From assembly GCA_028288765.1 (NCBI GenBank), contig JAQGHQ010000329.1, positions 1 through 62,677 of the forward strand: a stretch of 62,677 bases of DNA. The letters are read 5' to 3'. Each line of letters begins with the position of its first letter. Positions within the stretch are counted from its first letter, which is position 1. The translations under genes were made by a program, and so were the position numbers. The notes beneath the pieces are model-generated. The model was given only the letters and a program-made list of their open reading frames with translations, was not told the DNA's origin and searched no databases. Source of the stretch: Gemmataceae bacterium (GTDB lineage Bacteria > Planctomycetota > Planctomycetia > Gemmatales > Gemmataceae). Shown piece after piece: positions 46,001 to 55,100 of the stretch.

Positions 46001-46912
46001 GCGTCCGCGGTGGTGACGCTCCAGGGCAGTCAGGCTTCGGTCCTGGACCTGAACGGGCACAGGGGCGCGTTCGGCAAGCTCCTGCTGTCGAGGGTCGCGG
46101 TGATCCGGACAGGCGCCGGCGGGGCACTCCGGGTCAAGCAACTGTTCGTGGACGGCAAACGGCTGCCGGACGCCACCTACCGCGCCCCGCAGCCGTGGCT
46201 GGAAGGCACGGGCACCGTCACGGTGGACGCGCGCGTGGACGTCCGGGATGTCATCGGTTCACCGGAGGTGGTGATCGGTCCGGGCAACATCGGGAACCTG
46301 ACGGGTAACACGAAGATCGGCTACCCGTCGGGCGGGGGCGACTACGACATCGTCACCAACGGCTTCACGCTGACACTGGATAGTGGCGACGGCAATGCGT
46401 TCGCCTACTCCGGCAGTGTCACGGGCACGGGGAACGTCGAGTTCTTCATGGGGCCGTCGCGCACGGGGTTCCGAGATGCCCCGATGGTGTTGAACGGCAC
46501 GAAACCGAACACGACGTCGGGGAAGTTCTTCGTGAAGAAGGGCCGCGTTCAGCTGGAGAAGCCCGAGGGCGTGGACGCGATCTCCGGTGACGTGATCGTG
46601 GGCGGCCAGGGCTTCAACGACTGCCTGTTCTGGAAGACCAGCCACCAGCTCAAGGACACGGTCAACATCACGCTCCTCGACGCCGGCAACAGCGGCGCGG
46701 CCTACCTGCACCTCAACGGGTGTCAGGAGACCGCCGCCAGCCTCACCATGACGGCGAACAACAGGGTTCTAACCGACTCGGCCACCGGGACCGCCGGCGG
46801 GTTGACCGTGAAATCGTTGAGCGTCGGCGGGGTGGCGAAGCCGGCCGGGACGTACACCGCGGCCACGGAGAAGTGGATCGAGGGGACCGGCCGGGTGGTC
46901 GTGCGCCCCTAG
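43031..46912 (+). CDS. Secreted GH20 beta-N-acetylhexosaminidase with three autotransporter-type repeats
   Basis: A 1,293-residue exported enzyme. Signal peptide residues 1-26 (LPLAALVFALGSSCPALA). A GH20b domain follows, then the GH20 barrel (near 150-470) with the catalytic pair Asp334-Glu335 in HIGSDEV. A discoidin-like (CBM32) segment spans roughly 515-630 (FDGNDATFYQSE). The last 660 residues are three repeats of 214-225 residues. Each opens with V-(E/D)-V and a GAGN or GPGN turn, contains a PATR-like GANTMRGKWVVKAGHVVLAKEP stretch, and ends with a short W-(V/L/I)-x-G strand. There is no beta-barrel translocator. GH20 removes GlcNAc or GalNAc from glycans or chitin; the repeats probably bind or present the enzyme at the surface. 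ATG 43031 has the best ribosome-site spacing. Confidence 0.92.
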   Translation: MSAFRLPLAALVFALGSSCPALAAADPADRYPDLHLIPWPKSLRPGTGHLPITAESRIVVNEEPLKPLAGVLAEEIEKLTGLKLGMTTGSARPGDIVLKISKAIRADEPILVLRNREPVRTTDGAHTVTIDQLAVVEGFDYRATAEGTSTILQLLGKTGQGFRLPRVTIKDWPHADYCGVMLDVARQDHPIDAIKKVVQLCRLYKARYLQLHLTDDQGWTFPSTKYPKLGTRNYGAHGGVAPRVYKLDELKALVAYADARGVTLVPEFEMPGHSGAAARAMPELFDAINPQSKQPVGMGCMNMSNEELYPALDTLIGEMCDVFRSSPYFHIGSDEVTTGRLSLHPGYKAFLAKHGLKDDHQLADHFVASVCAMVKKHGKKAIKWEGLSNTATRDVIIMGWELNSTVASDVQARGYTTITVPWTLAVPWEQWSMYVCNGSHLKKGDSVLGAMLVAWEQPPLTHITNLRNLPSRQERTWGPDNAVTVEGFAARFQPLDAVAGRLIDLPPKPQLEATFSTSAGTGDFLDPVFAFDGNDATFYQSEVPPRKDDHFTMTFPQARQVYAVEVLTGVNGRGQLTGGEVQVSGDGKTFTTVATLDKGTARVILKDNRVRSVRLRAVADQAEPLVIRSINLRLLVEVSGVVKDPGAVVGAGNVAGLTGDTEFAYPVGAGAFPVINRDFTLKLNNGGNSCTFSGPVSGSGTVEIHAGGPGALLVLDGKGANTMRGKWVVKAGHVVLAKEPGADAMGGTIIVGGASDHDSLVLGASNQINDDAAVELLGSDRGGASFDLNGHSDTIARLTLATGTRVLTGGPRGGGVLTVREITVGGRSLPSGIYTSSSGWVGGSGYVVVGDVKRVEVSGVVDDPTRTVGAGNIAVLKSATVFKLPDGECSVAALTSDFPLTLVSGGGKVRFNGFVTGNGALRVEATGDRQLEIVGEPSNSFKGPTTLVRGVLKLGKPAGAVAIPGDLVIGGSAAENKGDVVVWEADGQVSASAVVTLQGSQASVLDLNGHRGAFGKLLLSRVAVIRTGAGGALRVKQLFVDGKRLPDATYRAPQPWLEGTGTVTVDARVDVRDVIGSPEVVIGPGNIGNLTGNTKIGYPSGGGDYDIVTNGFTLTLDSGDGNAFAYSGSVTGTGNVEFFMGPSRTGFRDAPMVLNGTKPNTTSGKFFVKKGRVQLEKPEGVDAISGDVIVGGQGFNDCLFWKTSHQLKDTVNITLLDAGNSGAAYLHLNGCQETAASLTMTANNRVLTDSATGTAGGLTVKSLSVGGVAKPAGTYTAATEKWIEGTGRVVVRP
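44936..46909 (+). repeat. Three tandem protein repeats in the GH20 gene
   Basis: Copies begin at 44936, 45593 and 46235, that is 657 and 642 bases apart. The opening is VEVSGVVKDP in copy 1, VEVSGVVDDP in copy 2 and VDVRDVIGSP in copy 3. Similarity is clear at protein level and looser in DNA, so the duplication is not recent. Copies 1 and 2 are closest at their starts. Confidence 0.8.
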
Positions 46913-48231
46913 TCCTTCTGCGGCGTTCGTCCCGTCCGGTCGATGCCGGTGGGTTGCGGGGTCGCCTCGGTCACGATCTTCCAGCTCTGGCCCGTCTCGC
47001 GCATCGCGGTGAAGTCACGGGCCGCGTAGGCGAACTCCAGGTGCGGGGTCTTCACGGCCCCTGCGGCCTTGGCCCGCGAGTGCATGCTCGCGTCGAGTAC
47101 GCCGCTGACGAGGAGCGTGCGTTCCACGGGGTACGGTGGCGTCCCGGTACGGAAGTGGTGCTGGATCGCGTGGGCCAGCGCCTTGAAGAGGTTCCGGTTG
47201 ACCCACGGGCCGACGTGGAACCGCGTGGCATGCGGCTTCGGGTCGCCCCGGAGTGTGCAGGCGAAGTCCCAGCGGGTGCTGCTCCGGCCGACCTTGAGCA
47301 CGCAAGCCCGCAAGCCGTCCTTGTACGTCAACAAGATGCCGTGTGACTCGGCTTCCTCCTCGCCTTCGACCCGTTTCAGGGTGAGGGGTTTCATGCCCAG
47401 CTCCGCCGCCATCGCGGCTTCCGCCAGCGGGAGCGACCAGCGGCCGTCCTCGGCCGCCTTCCACAGCGCATCCCCGGTGAGAAACTCGACGGATGCGATG
47501 CCCGTCTCACCGCCTTTGCGGAACTCGACGAACGACTGCAACACTTCCAGGGCGTGAAAGTCGTAGGACTCGATCCCGCCGCCGTGGATACAGACCGCCT
47601 CGGTGATGGTCGCGTCGGCCGGCAGCTCGAAGGGCGGAATGTGCTGCGCCAGCGGAACGGAACTTCCCGCCATGAAGGGGATGCCCAGTGTCCTCGCGGT
47701 CTCCGCCATCTCCTTCGCCCAGTCCCAGCGGTAGGAGAGGTGCTTGTCGTTGAAGAGGGGAACGAATCGTTTGGAGCGGCGCATCACGGCAACGATCTCG
47801 TCGAAAAAGCGCTTGCGGGGGTACTCGACCTGCCCGAGATTGTTCCTGGGGTATTGCCCGTGTTCGCCGATCGAGAGGACCGCGTCGACGGCCAGCTCCT
47901 TGCCGCCGAGGCAGAGGGCCTCGTCGACGGTCTTGAAGATCGGGATCTTGTACTCCCGGGCCACGTCCTGTGCCAGGTCGCCCCTAGGCGTCTGGTCGGC
48001 GAAGAACGAGACGACCTCGACGCCGGGGTCGGTCCGCTTGCCGTTGAACAGGTACGGTTCGAGGAAGTTCTCCAGGATGACGTGCGCGTGCGAGCGGTAG
48101 GTGAACTCGGTGAAGACCGCAGCCACCCGCGGTCGTTTCGTGGGCTCGCCGGCCGGCAAGGACATCCCGGACAGGGCCAGGGCGGCACCGGCCGTGCCCA
48201 GGAACTGTCGCCGCGTGGCTGGTGAACTCAT
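46909..48231 (-). CDS. Tat-exported conserved planctomycete protein, function unknown
   Basis: A 440-residue protein with a twin-arginine signal (TRRQFLGTAGAALALSG, residues 6-22). The mature part begins RVAAVFTEFTYRSHAHVI and has a Rossmann-like first half (DAVLSIGEHGQYPRNNLGQ). It continues with HLSYRWDWAKEMAETARTLGIPFMAGSS, then HGGGIESYDFHALEVLQ. This resembles the conserved planctomycete proteins sometimes labelled oxidoreductase-like, but I see no complete cofactor motif. Its last four bases overlap the end of the convergent GH20 gene. Confidence 0.75.
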   Translation of the reverse strand: MSSPATRRQFLGTAGAALALSGMSLPAGEPTKRPRVAAVFTEFTYRSHAHVILENFLEPYLFNGKRTDPGVEVVSFFADQTPRGDLAQDVAREYKIPIFKTVDEALCLGGKELAVDAVLSIGEHGQYPRNNLGQVEYPRKRFFDEIVAVMRRSKRFVPLFNDKHLSYRWDWAKEMAETARTLGIPFMAGSSVPLAQHIPPFELPADATITEAVCIHGGGIESYDFHALEVLQSFVEFRKGGETGIASVEFLTGDALWKAAEDGRWSLPLAEAAMAAELGMKPLTLKRVEGEEEAESHGILLTYKDGLRACVLKVGRSSTRWDFACTLRGDPKPHATRFHVGPWVNRNLFKALAHAIQHHFRTGTPPYPVERTLLVSGVLDASMHSRAKAAGAVKTPHLEFAYAARDFTAMRETGQSWKIVTEATPQPTGIDRTGRTPQKD

Positions 48232-48653
48232 GCCGCATGCACTCGAAAAGGGTGACTCGTTGGTCGGTCAGTTTGGCAGGGACCGGCCGCCCGACCTCAC
48301 CAGCGTTCCCTGAACCAGAGCGGCAGCGAGGTGGGCAATTCACACCCCGTGGGGTCTGGCACCGGTTCCGTCCGCCGCTCGGGACGCGATCGCATCGGTG
48401 AGCCCCAGTCCGGCGGGTGCCAGACCTCCCGTGCGGAGCAACTCGCGCCGCCCAATCGGGTGGGGAGGCGGGTTGGGGGCCACGATCGTTTCTCCCGACG
48501 ACAGGGACTGATGGCGTGTTGTGACCGGGGGCCATCCTTTTCCCACCCCCGGCCGCTCCGCCAGCAGACTGCGGAGTCGCTATCTCCTCTACCCCGGAGA
48601 CGACCTTCGCCCCGACAACCCTGGCTGTCACGAAGACGTCCGTCAGATCCACC
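48232..48653. other. Intergenic stretch with a gene remnant
   Basis: About 420 bases containing the DUF1501 N-terminal fragment listed separately (48340-48546). The rest shows no supportable gene. Confidence 0.45.
48340..48546 (-). pseudogene. N-terminal fragment of a DUF1501 gene
   Basis: The frame encodes IGRRELLRTGGLAPAGLGL and then IASRAAD, matching the twin-arginine signal of DUF1501 proteins, and then runs into a stop at 48340 after a few unrelated residues. The sulfatase-like body is absent. A small leftover of a duplicated or deleted copy near the intact DUF1501 gene at 50408. Confidence 0.45.
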
Positions 48654-50408
48654 TCACGGCCGTTGCTCCTCGAACGCGATCGTCTTGAGCCGCCTCAGTT
48701 CGGCGTCGATGTCATTCCCCTCGTAGAAGGAGAGCCAGCCGCGGACGACTTTCGACTGCCCGGGCGGGCAGTCCTCGACCACCGGGTCGGCGTGCAGGCA
48801 CGGGCACGGCGGGTTCCCCCACGCCCGCCCGCACCGCTCCCAGCCGGTGACGACCCACCGCCTCCCGGTCGCGTCCGTGCACGCGGCGAACGGGGCCGCG
48901 AACACCTTGTTCTCGTTCGTCGGCTTCTCGAACCCGGTCAGGCCGGCGAGCACCACGCACATCTGCACCCGCAGCCCGGTCAGCCGCTCGTCGGTGCCGT
49001 TGGTGACCCGGAACTCCATCCGTACTCCGTCCTTGCCCGGCACCACCTTCGAGGCGAGAGTGACCTTGTTCGGCAGGGTGCGGGTGAGGGAGAGTGAGCG
49101 GTCCTTGTGCCGGGTCCATTCCAGCGCGTCGAGGGTCACCTTCTGCTTGTCCCACACGGTCGGGACGTGGGTGTGGGCGAGGTAGAGCAACTCGGGCCTG
49201 GCAGCCGGCTCGAACCACACCGCCTCGGGCACGTCGGCCACCGCGTACCCGCCATCAACCCACGGGGCGAACACGCTCACCTTGGTCTCCCGTTGCGGGC
49301 GGATCGCCCCGTCCCGGAACCCGACTCTCGGGTGCCGGCCGCCCGGGTACGGGAGGACCGTCAGCGGGTCGCCGGCCTTCCGCTCCGGTCGCCGGTCCGG
49401 GTCGATGCCGAGCCGCTTCGCCGCCGCAGTGACCTCGTCGGCCGGCAGCCCCAGTGCCGCACCGGCCTCGGCCGGGGTGAACCGGTGGTGGACCAGTGCA
49501 TTTTCCAGCCAGTACTTCAAGTCCTCGTCGTCCTTCGCCGGGCGACTGTTGCCCCCCTCCCGCTTCGCTTCGACCAGCTTCTTCCGGTCCTCCATCACAC
49601 CGAACGGGTCGGTGGGCACGACGTCCGGATCGACGTACTTCGCCAGGTCACGCAGCGCGATCACGGTGTACCCCGCGTCGGCCAGGTACTTCATGTAGCC
49701 CTCGAACTGGTCCTTCGTCGAGTTCACCCAGTCGTGCGCGGTGTCCGGGACGCCGTGGAACTGGAGGACGGCGACCTTGCCGTGCCGCGCCTGGGAGACG
49801 GCCGCCTTGAAGTCGTGCAGTGTCCAGTGCGGGCGGGCGTCCCCGGCGCTCGGGACGAGCAGCGGGTGGTCCAGCCCGGGCTCGTAGGCGAACCCGCGGC
49901 CGTCCTTGTACGGGTACTCCGGGCTGCCGCCCCGGCGGGCGAACTTGATCCCCTGCTCTTTGAGGATGGGAAGGGCGTCCTTCGTGATCGTGTTCCCGGG
50001 GTAGGCGAAGCTGACCGGTTGGGGGATGCCGTACTCCTTGCACCGGGCGTCGATCCCGCGGAGCTGGGCGGACAAGTCGCGGACGGTCTTGTCGGTGACG
50101 GCCTGGTGGTCGCGGGTGTGGTTGCCGATCTCGAACCCGTCCGTGTGGAGCTGGGCGATCTCCTCCCAGCTCATGTAGTCCTTCTTGTTGGTGGCGAAGT
50201 CCCACCCCTCGGTGACGAAGAACGTCGCCCCGAACTTGTGCTTCAGCAGGACCGGCCGGGCGGTCGTGAAGTGCGACTTGCTGGCGTCGTCGAACGTCAG
50301 CACCACGAGCCTGTCGGGGATCGGTTCCAGGCCGGCCGAGGGCCGGACGAGGACCACCAGGGTGAGGAGGGCGAACAGGATTCGGGTCATGGCGCGAGCC
50401 CCGGTCAT
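48654..50408 (-). CDS. Exported polysaccharide deacetylase (NodB, CE4-like)
   Basis: A 584-residue secreted protein. After a signal peptide (ending near residue 26) comes a NodB domain with LTFDDASKSH (metal Asp41), HTRDH (His97 and His101, metal ligands) and the FAYPGN motif 3. CE4 enzymes remove N- or O-acetyl groups from chitin, peptidoglycan or xylan. The second half, from about residue 290, has a DPFGVMEDR stretch and a long beta-rich region (RLTGLRVQMCVVLAG) of unknown role. The ATG at 50408 overlaps the stop of the DUF1501 gene (TGATG), indicating translational coupling; an alternative start at 50390 gives a shorter signal. Last gene of the PSCyt1-DUF1501 operon. Confidence 0.88.
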   Translation of the reverse strand: MTGARAMTRILFALLTLVVLVRPSAGLEPIPDRLVVLTFDDASKSHFTTARPVLLKHKFGATFFVTEGWDFATNKKDYMSWEEIAQLHTDGFEIGNHTRDHQAVTDKTVRDLSAQLRGIDARCKEYGIPQPVSFAYPGNTITKDALPILKEQGIKFARRGGSPEYPYKDGRGFAYEPGLDHPLLVPSAGDARPHWTLHDFKAAVSQARHGKVAVLQFHGVPDTAHDWVNSTKDQFEGYMKYLADAGYTVIALRDLAKYVDPDVVPTDPFGVMEDRKKLVEAKREGGNSRPAKDDEDLKYWLENALVHHRFTPAEAGAALGLPADEVTAAAKRLGIDPDRRPERKAGDPLTVLPYPGGRHPRVGFRDGAIRPQRETKVSVFAPWVDGGYAVADVPEAVWFEPAARPELLYLAHTHVPTVWDKQKVTLDALEWTRHKDRSLSLTRTLPNKVTLASKVVPGKDGVRMEFRVTNGTDERLTGLRVQMCVVLAGLTGFEKPTNENKVFAAPFAACTDATGRRWVVTGWERCGRAWGNPPCPCLHADPVVEDCPPGQSKVVRGWLSFYEGNDIDAELRRLKTIAFEEQRP

Positions 50409-51796
50409 CAGGTGAGGATCGACTTCACCACGACCCCGCCCACGTCCGTGAGGCGGAAGTCACGGCCGCTGTGCCGGTACGTCAGCTTCTCGTGGTCGAG
50501 CCCCAGCAGGTGCAGGATGGTGGCGTGCAGGTCGTGGACGTGAACCCGGCCCTGCACGGCGTCCCAGCCGAACTCGTCGGTCTCGCCGTGGGCCAGGCCG
50601 CCACGCACCCCGCCGCCGGCCAGCCACATCGTGAACCCGTAGGGGTGGTGATCCCGCCCGTTAGTCCCCTCGGCCGCCGGGGTGCGGCCGAACTCGCCGC
50701 CCCAGATCACCAGCGTGTCTTCCAGCAGCCCGCGGGCCCGGAGGTCGTGCAGCAGGCCGGCGATGGGGCGGTCGGTGGCGAGGGCGTTCTTGGTGTGGCC
50801 GCCCTTGAGGTCGCTGTGCTGGTCCCACGGCTGGAACCCGCCGGTGGTGTGGTACAGCTGCACGAACCGCACGCCGCGTTCCACGAGCCGCCGGGCCAGC
50901 AGGCACTGCCGGCCGAACGTGGCGGTCTCCTTCCGGTCGATGCCGTAGAGGCTCTGCACGCGGTCCGGCTCGCGGGTCAGGTCGAAGGCGTCGGGCGCCT
51001 GAACCTGCATCCGGTAGGCCAACTCGAAGGACTCGATGCGGGCGGACAGGGCGCTGTCCTCGGGCCGATCCGCGCCGTGCATCTCGTTGAGGCGCCGCAG
51101 TGCGGCGAGTTCCCGGCGCTGGCGGTCCGGCCCGACCTGGTCGTTCTTCAGGTTGCGGATCGGGTTCGTCAGGTCGGACACGAACGTCCCCTGATGGGCG
51201 GCCGGCAGGAACGCGGCGCCGTACTGCCGGCCGCCCTCGATGAGCGGGCCGGGGCCGATGGCGATGAACCCCGGCAGGTTCTGGTTCTCGGTGCCGAGGC
51301 CGTACGTCACCCACGAACCGAGGCTCGGCCGCGTGGCGACGCGCTCGCCGGTGTTCATTTGGAGGCAGCCGCCGGGGTGGTTCACGTCGTCGGCCACCAT
51401 CCCGCGCAGCACGCAGAGTTGATCGACGCACCCGGCGACGTGCGGAAACAGCTCGCTGACTTCGAGGCCGGACTGGCCGTACTTCTGGAACCTCCACGGT
51501 GAGGCGAGCAGGTTGCGTTTCTGGCCGAGGTAGAGTTTCGGCGACGGCTTGCCGTGCTGCTTCGTGAGTTCGGGCTTGGGGTCGAACGTGTCCACCTGCG
51601 ACGGCCCGCCGGGCATGAACAGGAAGATCACCCGCCTGGCCCGCGGCTTGAAATGCGGCTCCCGCGGCGCGAGCGTGCTGACGACCGGAGACGCGGCGCG
51701 GGCTTCGTCGCCGAGCAGCGCCGTGAGGGCCAGCGAGCCGAAGCCGGCACCGGTGCGCTGCAGGAGTTGACGGCGGTTCGGGGGTGGGACGCTCAC
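50408..51796 (-). CDS. Tat-exported DUF1501 (sulfatase-like) protein
   Basis: A 462-residue protein with a twin-arginine signal (NRRQLLQRTGAG). It has the family core FLFMPGGPSQVDTFDPKP, then LCVLRGMVADDVNHPGGC, GQCLLARRL-like FGRQCLLARRLVERG, LVIWGGEFGRTP and GRDHHPYGF. The fold is alkaline-phosphatase-like, but no DUF1501 protein has a proven reaction as far as I know. In planctomycetes it is routinely encoded beside a PSCyt1/DUF1549/DUF1553 protein, as here. The downstream deacetylase is coupled by a one-base overlap. Confidence 0.95.
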   Translation of the reverse strand: MSVPPPNRRQLLQRTGAGFGSLALTALLGDEARAASPVVSTLAPREPHFKPRARRVIFLFMPGGPSQVDTFDPKPELTKQHGKPSPKLYLGQKRNLLASPWRFQKYGQSGLEVSELFPHVAGCVDQLCVLRGMVADDVNHPGGCLQMNTGERVATRPSLGSWVTYGLGTENQNLPGFIAIGPGPLIEGGRQYGAAFLPAAHQGTFVSDLTNPIRNLKNDQVGPDRQRRELAALRRLNEMHGADRPEDSALSARIESFELAYRMQVQAPDAFDLTREPDRVQSLYGIDRKETATFGRQCLLARRLVERGVRFVQLYHTTGGFQPWDQHSDLKGGHTKNALATDRPIAGLLHDLRARGLLEDTLVIWGGEFGRTPAAEGTNGRDHHPYGFTMWLAGGGVRGGLAHGETDEFGWDAVQGRVHVHDLHATILHLLGLDHEKLTYRHSGRDFRLTDVGGVVVKSILT

Positions 51797-51838
51797 GGGG
51801 AGAACTCGCGGGGTAACGGAATTCGGGGATGTAGGAGG

Positions 51839-52057
51839 CTACGTCATCGGGTCCCGTGGTGCCGCCATCAATCCGCTCGTCGCCTCGAAACACCGACCAC
51901 CGGGCCAGCGAACATCCACCTCGGTCGAATCAAGTGGGTATGGCGGCTCGACAACCACCCCGATGCCTTGCCCACGTCCCCAAGAGTCGAAGTCGTTCGG
52001 TCGCCAGGTCGCCGGGTTCTTGACTACCAAGTCGCCCGCTCGAAACGCCAGCTCCAT
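51839..52057 (-). CDS. Small hypothetical protein in the PSCyt1-DUF1501 operon
   Basis: A 72-residue ORF from ATG 52057 (MELAFRAGDLVVKNPATW). It is beta-rich, with FDSWGRGQGIGVVVEPPYPLDS and a VDVRWPGGRCFE end, resembling small SH3-like barrel proteins. I recall similar short proteins in Gemmata-type genomes but cannot name a family. It lies between two long genes of the same strand with gaps of about 44 and 42 bases, so it is probably part of the transcript. Confidence 0.6.
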   Translation of the reverse strand: MELAFRAGDLVVKNPATWRPNDFDSWGRGQGIGVVVEPPYPLDSTEVDVRWPGGRCFEATSGLMAAPRDPMT

Positions 52058-52101
52058 CGTTTCGCCCTCACCATCATGATCGACCCGCCGCGTGCAAGAA
52101 C

Positions 52102-55100
52102 TCACTCCACGTACAGGAACTCGTTCGTGCAGAGAATCAGGTGGCAGTAGCGTTCCCACGGGTCGGGGCCGGGTGCCGGGACCAGCAACTCCTTGCCGAG
52201 TTCGATTTCGGCCTTCGTGGGTGGACGACCCAGCGTGAGCAAATATAGGTGGCGGATCTGATCCTCCACGTTCGCCGGCGCTTCGCGCACCACCCGTGCG
52301 GCCAGTGCCTTCGCCGATCCGCCGACGAACGGGTCGTTCAGGAAGAAGAGAGCCTGCGGGGCGACCACGGACTGGTCGCGGCGGGCGACGATCAGACTCG
52401 GGTCGGCGCGGTTGAATAGACGGCCGAAGTCGGACGTGTTCGCCCCGGTGCGTGCCGACATCAGATAAAGCGTTCGCCGGGGCACGTTCAGGTCCGTGAA
52501 CGCCGGCCCGCCCCGCGCCGCGTCCAGGCGGCCGGACACTGATAGCAGGCCGTCGCGGATGGCCTCGGCGTCCAGACGCCGGCGGTTCATGTGCCCGAGC
52601 AGGCGGTTGTCCGGGTCGCGGGCCAGAGCGGCGGCACTGCCACGGCTGCCCTGCTGGTACGCGGCCGAGAGCATGATGAGCCGGTGCATTGCCTTCACCG
52701 ACCAGCCCGATTCGACGAACTTCGCGGCGAGGTAGTCGAGCAACTCGGGGTGCGTCGGCCGCTCACCGCGCTCGCCGAAGTCGTTGGGAGTGCGGACCAA
52801 CCCCTCGCCGAAGTGGTGCTGCCAGATCCGGTTGACCATCACGCGGGCCGGCAGCGGGTTGTCGGGCCGGGTCAGCCAGTCGGCCAGTTGGAGCCGGCCG
52901 CTGCCCTCGGCGATCTTCACCTCGTGGTTGCCGGTCAGAACCTTCGGGAAGCCGCGCGGCACCGTCTTCCCGAGCCGTTTGTGATCGCCGCGGATGAAGA
53001 CCGGCGAGTCCTTGAAGCCCTCGTGCCGCGTGCCCTTGGGGCCGCCGTCCTGCGCCACGACCGCCTGGGGAATCTCGACCTTCACCGCGGGCTTGCTCCG
53101 CAGGGCTTTCAACTCGGCGTCGAGAACCGCCAGCTTGGATCGCACCTCGGGTGCCAGCCGTTTGGTGCGTTCGTCCGGCGTCGCCCAGAACGGACCGCGC
53201 CCGGACCGTAGTTCGTCGTACAACTCGGCGAGCGGGTCGCGCGGTGGCTTCTTCGGATCGTCGGGCCGGACCCACGTCTCGCGCAACTCGGCTTCCACCT
53301 GGCTGCGTTCGGCCTCGTCCAGTTGCCGGTCGTAAACGCGCATCTCGGCGATGTCGCCGGTGAACCGCGGGCTGCCGCCGGACCCCGGCCCGCCGATCTT
53401 CAGCGCCGTGATCTTCGGATCGGCCGAGAGGCCGTCGATCCCCTTCGGGCCGGCGGTCTCGACGCCGTTACGGCGCATCGTCGTTCCGCCCGGCCCCCAC
53501 GAGAGGCAGACCGTCTCGAACCCCTTCGGACTGCTGCGGTCCACGATGTCGCCGGACTTCCCATTCTGCCGAAGGATCGCGTGAAGCCGCCCGTTTGGGT
53601 CGGTCATCAGGCCCAACCCGTGTTGGCCGGCGTCGGCATCTTCCCACCCGAGTAACCGTTCGCCGGGTCGGGCTGTGGTGCCGGGCTGGTAAACGATGAA
53701 CAAGCTCCCGATCGGAGGCACCGAACCGCCGACGGTCAGCAGCGACTTGCCGTCGAACCGCAGCACCGCATTCGTGTGGTCGCCGATCTTCGCGGTCGTT
53801 CGGACCGGGGCATCCTTCGGGATCGGCGGAACGGCGTCCCCGGAGAGATCGCCCCGGTTCGGCCACCGCGTGACCTTGCCACCGGCGTCGGTCACGAGTC
53901 GCGGGTCGTCGGCCCGGAAGTGATGGAGTGCGGTCTGCTTTTCCGGCAGCCTGGCGCGGGCCGCGAACGATTCCTGGAGTGCGCCGGCGGCCTTCAGCAG
54001 CGCGGGACCGGAGAGCTTGCCCGCCGCGATGTCGCGGAGAGTTGGAGGGCAATCCGGCGGGGGCTGCTTCTCGATCCCGTCGAGGAATGCCACCCACTCG
54101 GCCAGCAAGCCCTCGTGCAGCCCGTGCCGTTTCGCGACCGCCGCCGGAGACGAGTTGCGGCACTCGCACGCGGCCACGAGGTGGCGGGCCGACTGCCCGG
54201 TGAGGATGCCGGTCAGGTAGGCGCGGTATTCGCGGTCGATCCCCTGGGACACCGTCTGTTCCAGTTCCGCCCGCCGGCGTGCGTCCGCGGCGGCCTGGGC
54301 CTTGAGTTGCGCGATCTCCGCCGGCGGGATCAGCGGGACGCGGACCAGCGGCGTGTTGCCGGGCACGGGGCCGGGAATGATCCGGGTGCTGAAGAAGATC
54401 CCGGCCAGCGCGTAGTAGTCCTCGGTGGAGATCGGGTCGAACTTGTGGTCGTGACAGCGGGCACAGGCGACCGACAGCCCCAGGAACGAGCGGCTGACGA
54501 CGTCGACCTGGTCGTTGACGTAGTCGGCGATCATCTGGTTCTTGTCCACGTCGCCCGGCACGAAGTCGGCGATGGCCAGCAGGCCCGTGGCGGCGAGCCC
54601 GTTCGTGTTGATGCCGCTGGGTTGGGACGGCGGCAGCAGGTCGCCGGCGACCTGGTAGCGGATGAAATCCGTGTACGGCAGGTCGCGGTTGAACGACTCG
54701 ACGACCCAGTCGCGGTAGCGCCACGCCTCGCGGAAGTCGCTCTCCGGCGGCAACTGGAGCAGGTCGCGGGCGTCGGCGTAGCGGACGACGTCGAGCCAGT
54801 GCCGGCCCCAGCGTTCGCCATACAGCGGCGAGGCGAGCAGGCGGTCCACGACGCGGGCGAAGGCCTGGGGGGAACCGTCCGCGAGGAACGCCTCGATTTC
54901 CGCGGGCGTCGGCGGCAGGCCGATCAGATCGACGGTCGCCCCGCGGAGGAGCGTCCGCTTGTCGGCCGGCGCGGCGGGAGCGAGTCCGTTCGCTTCCAGT
55001 TTCGCCAGGATGAAGTGGTCGGGGGCGGATCGGGGCCAGGGCGTGTCGCGGACGGCCGGCAGCGGGCCGGCCTTGATCGGCTCAAAGGCCCAGAACCGTC

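Noticed and set aside
48520..48652. A GTG-started frame directly after the deacetylase stop (DLTDVFVTARVVG)
   Set aside because: It runs without a boundary into unrelated sequence and lies opposite no known family. The proximity alone is not enough.
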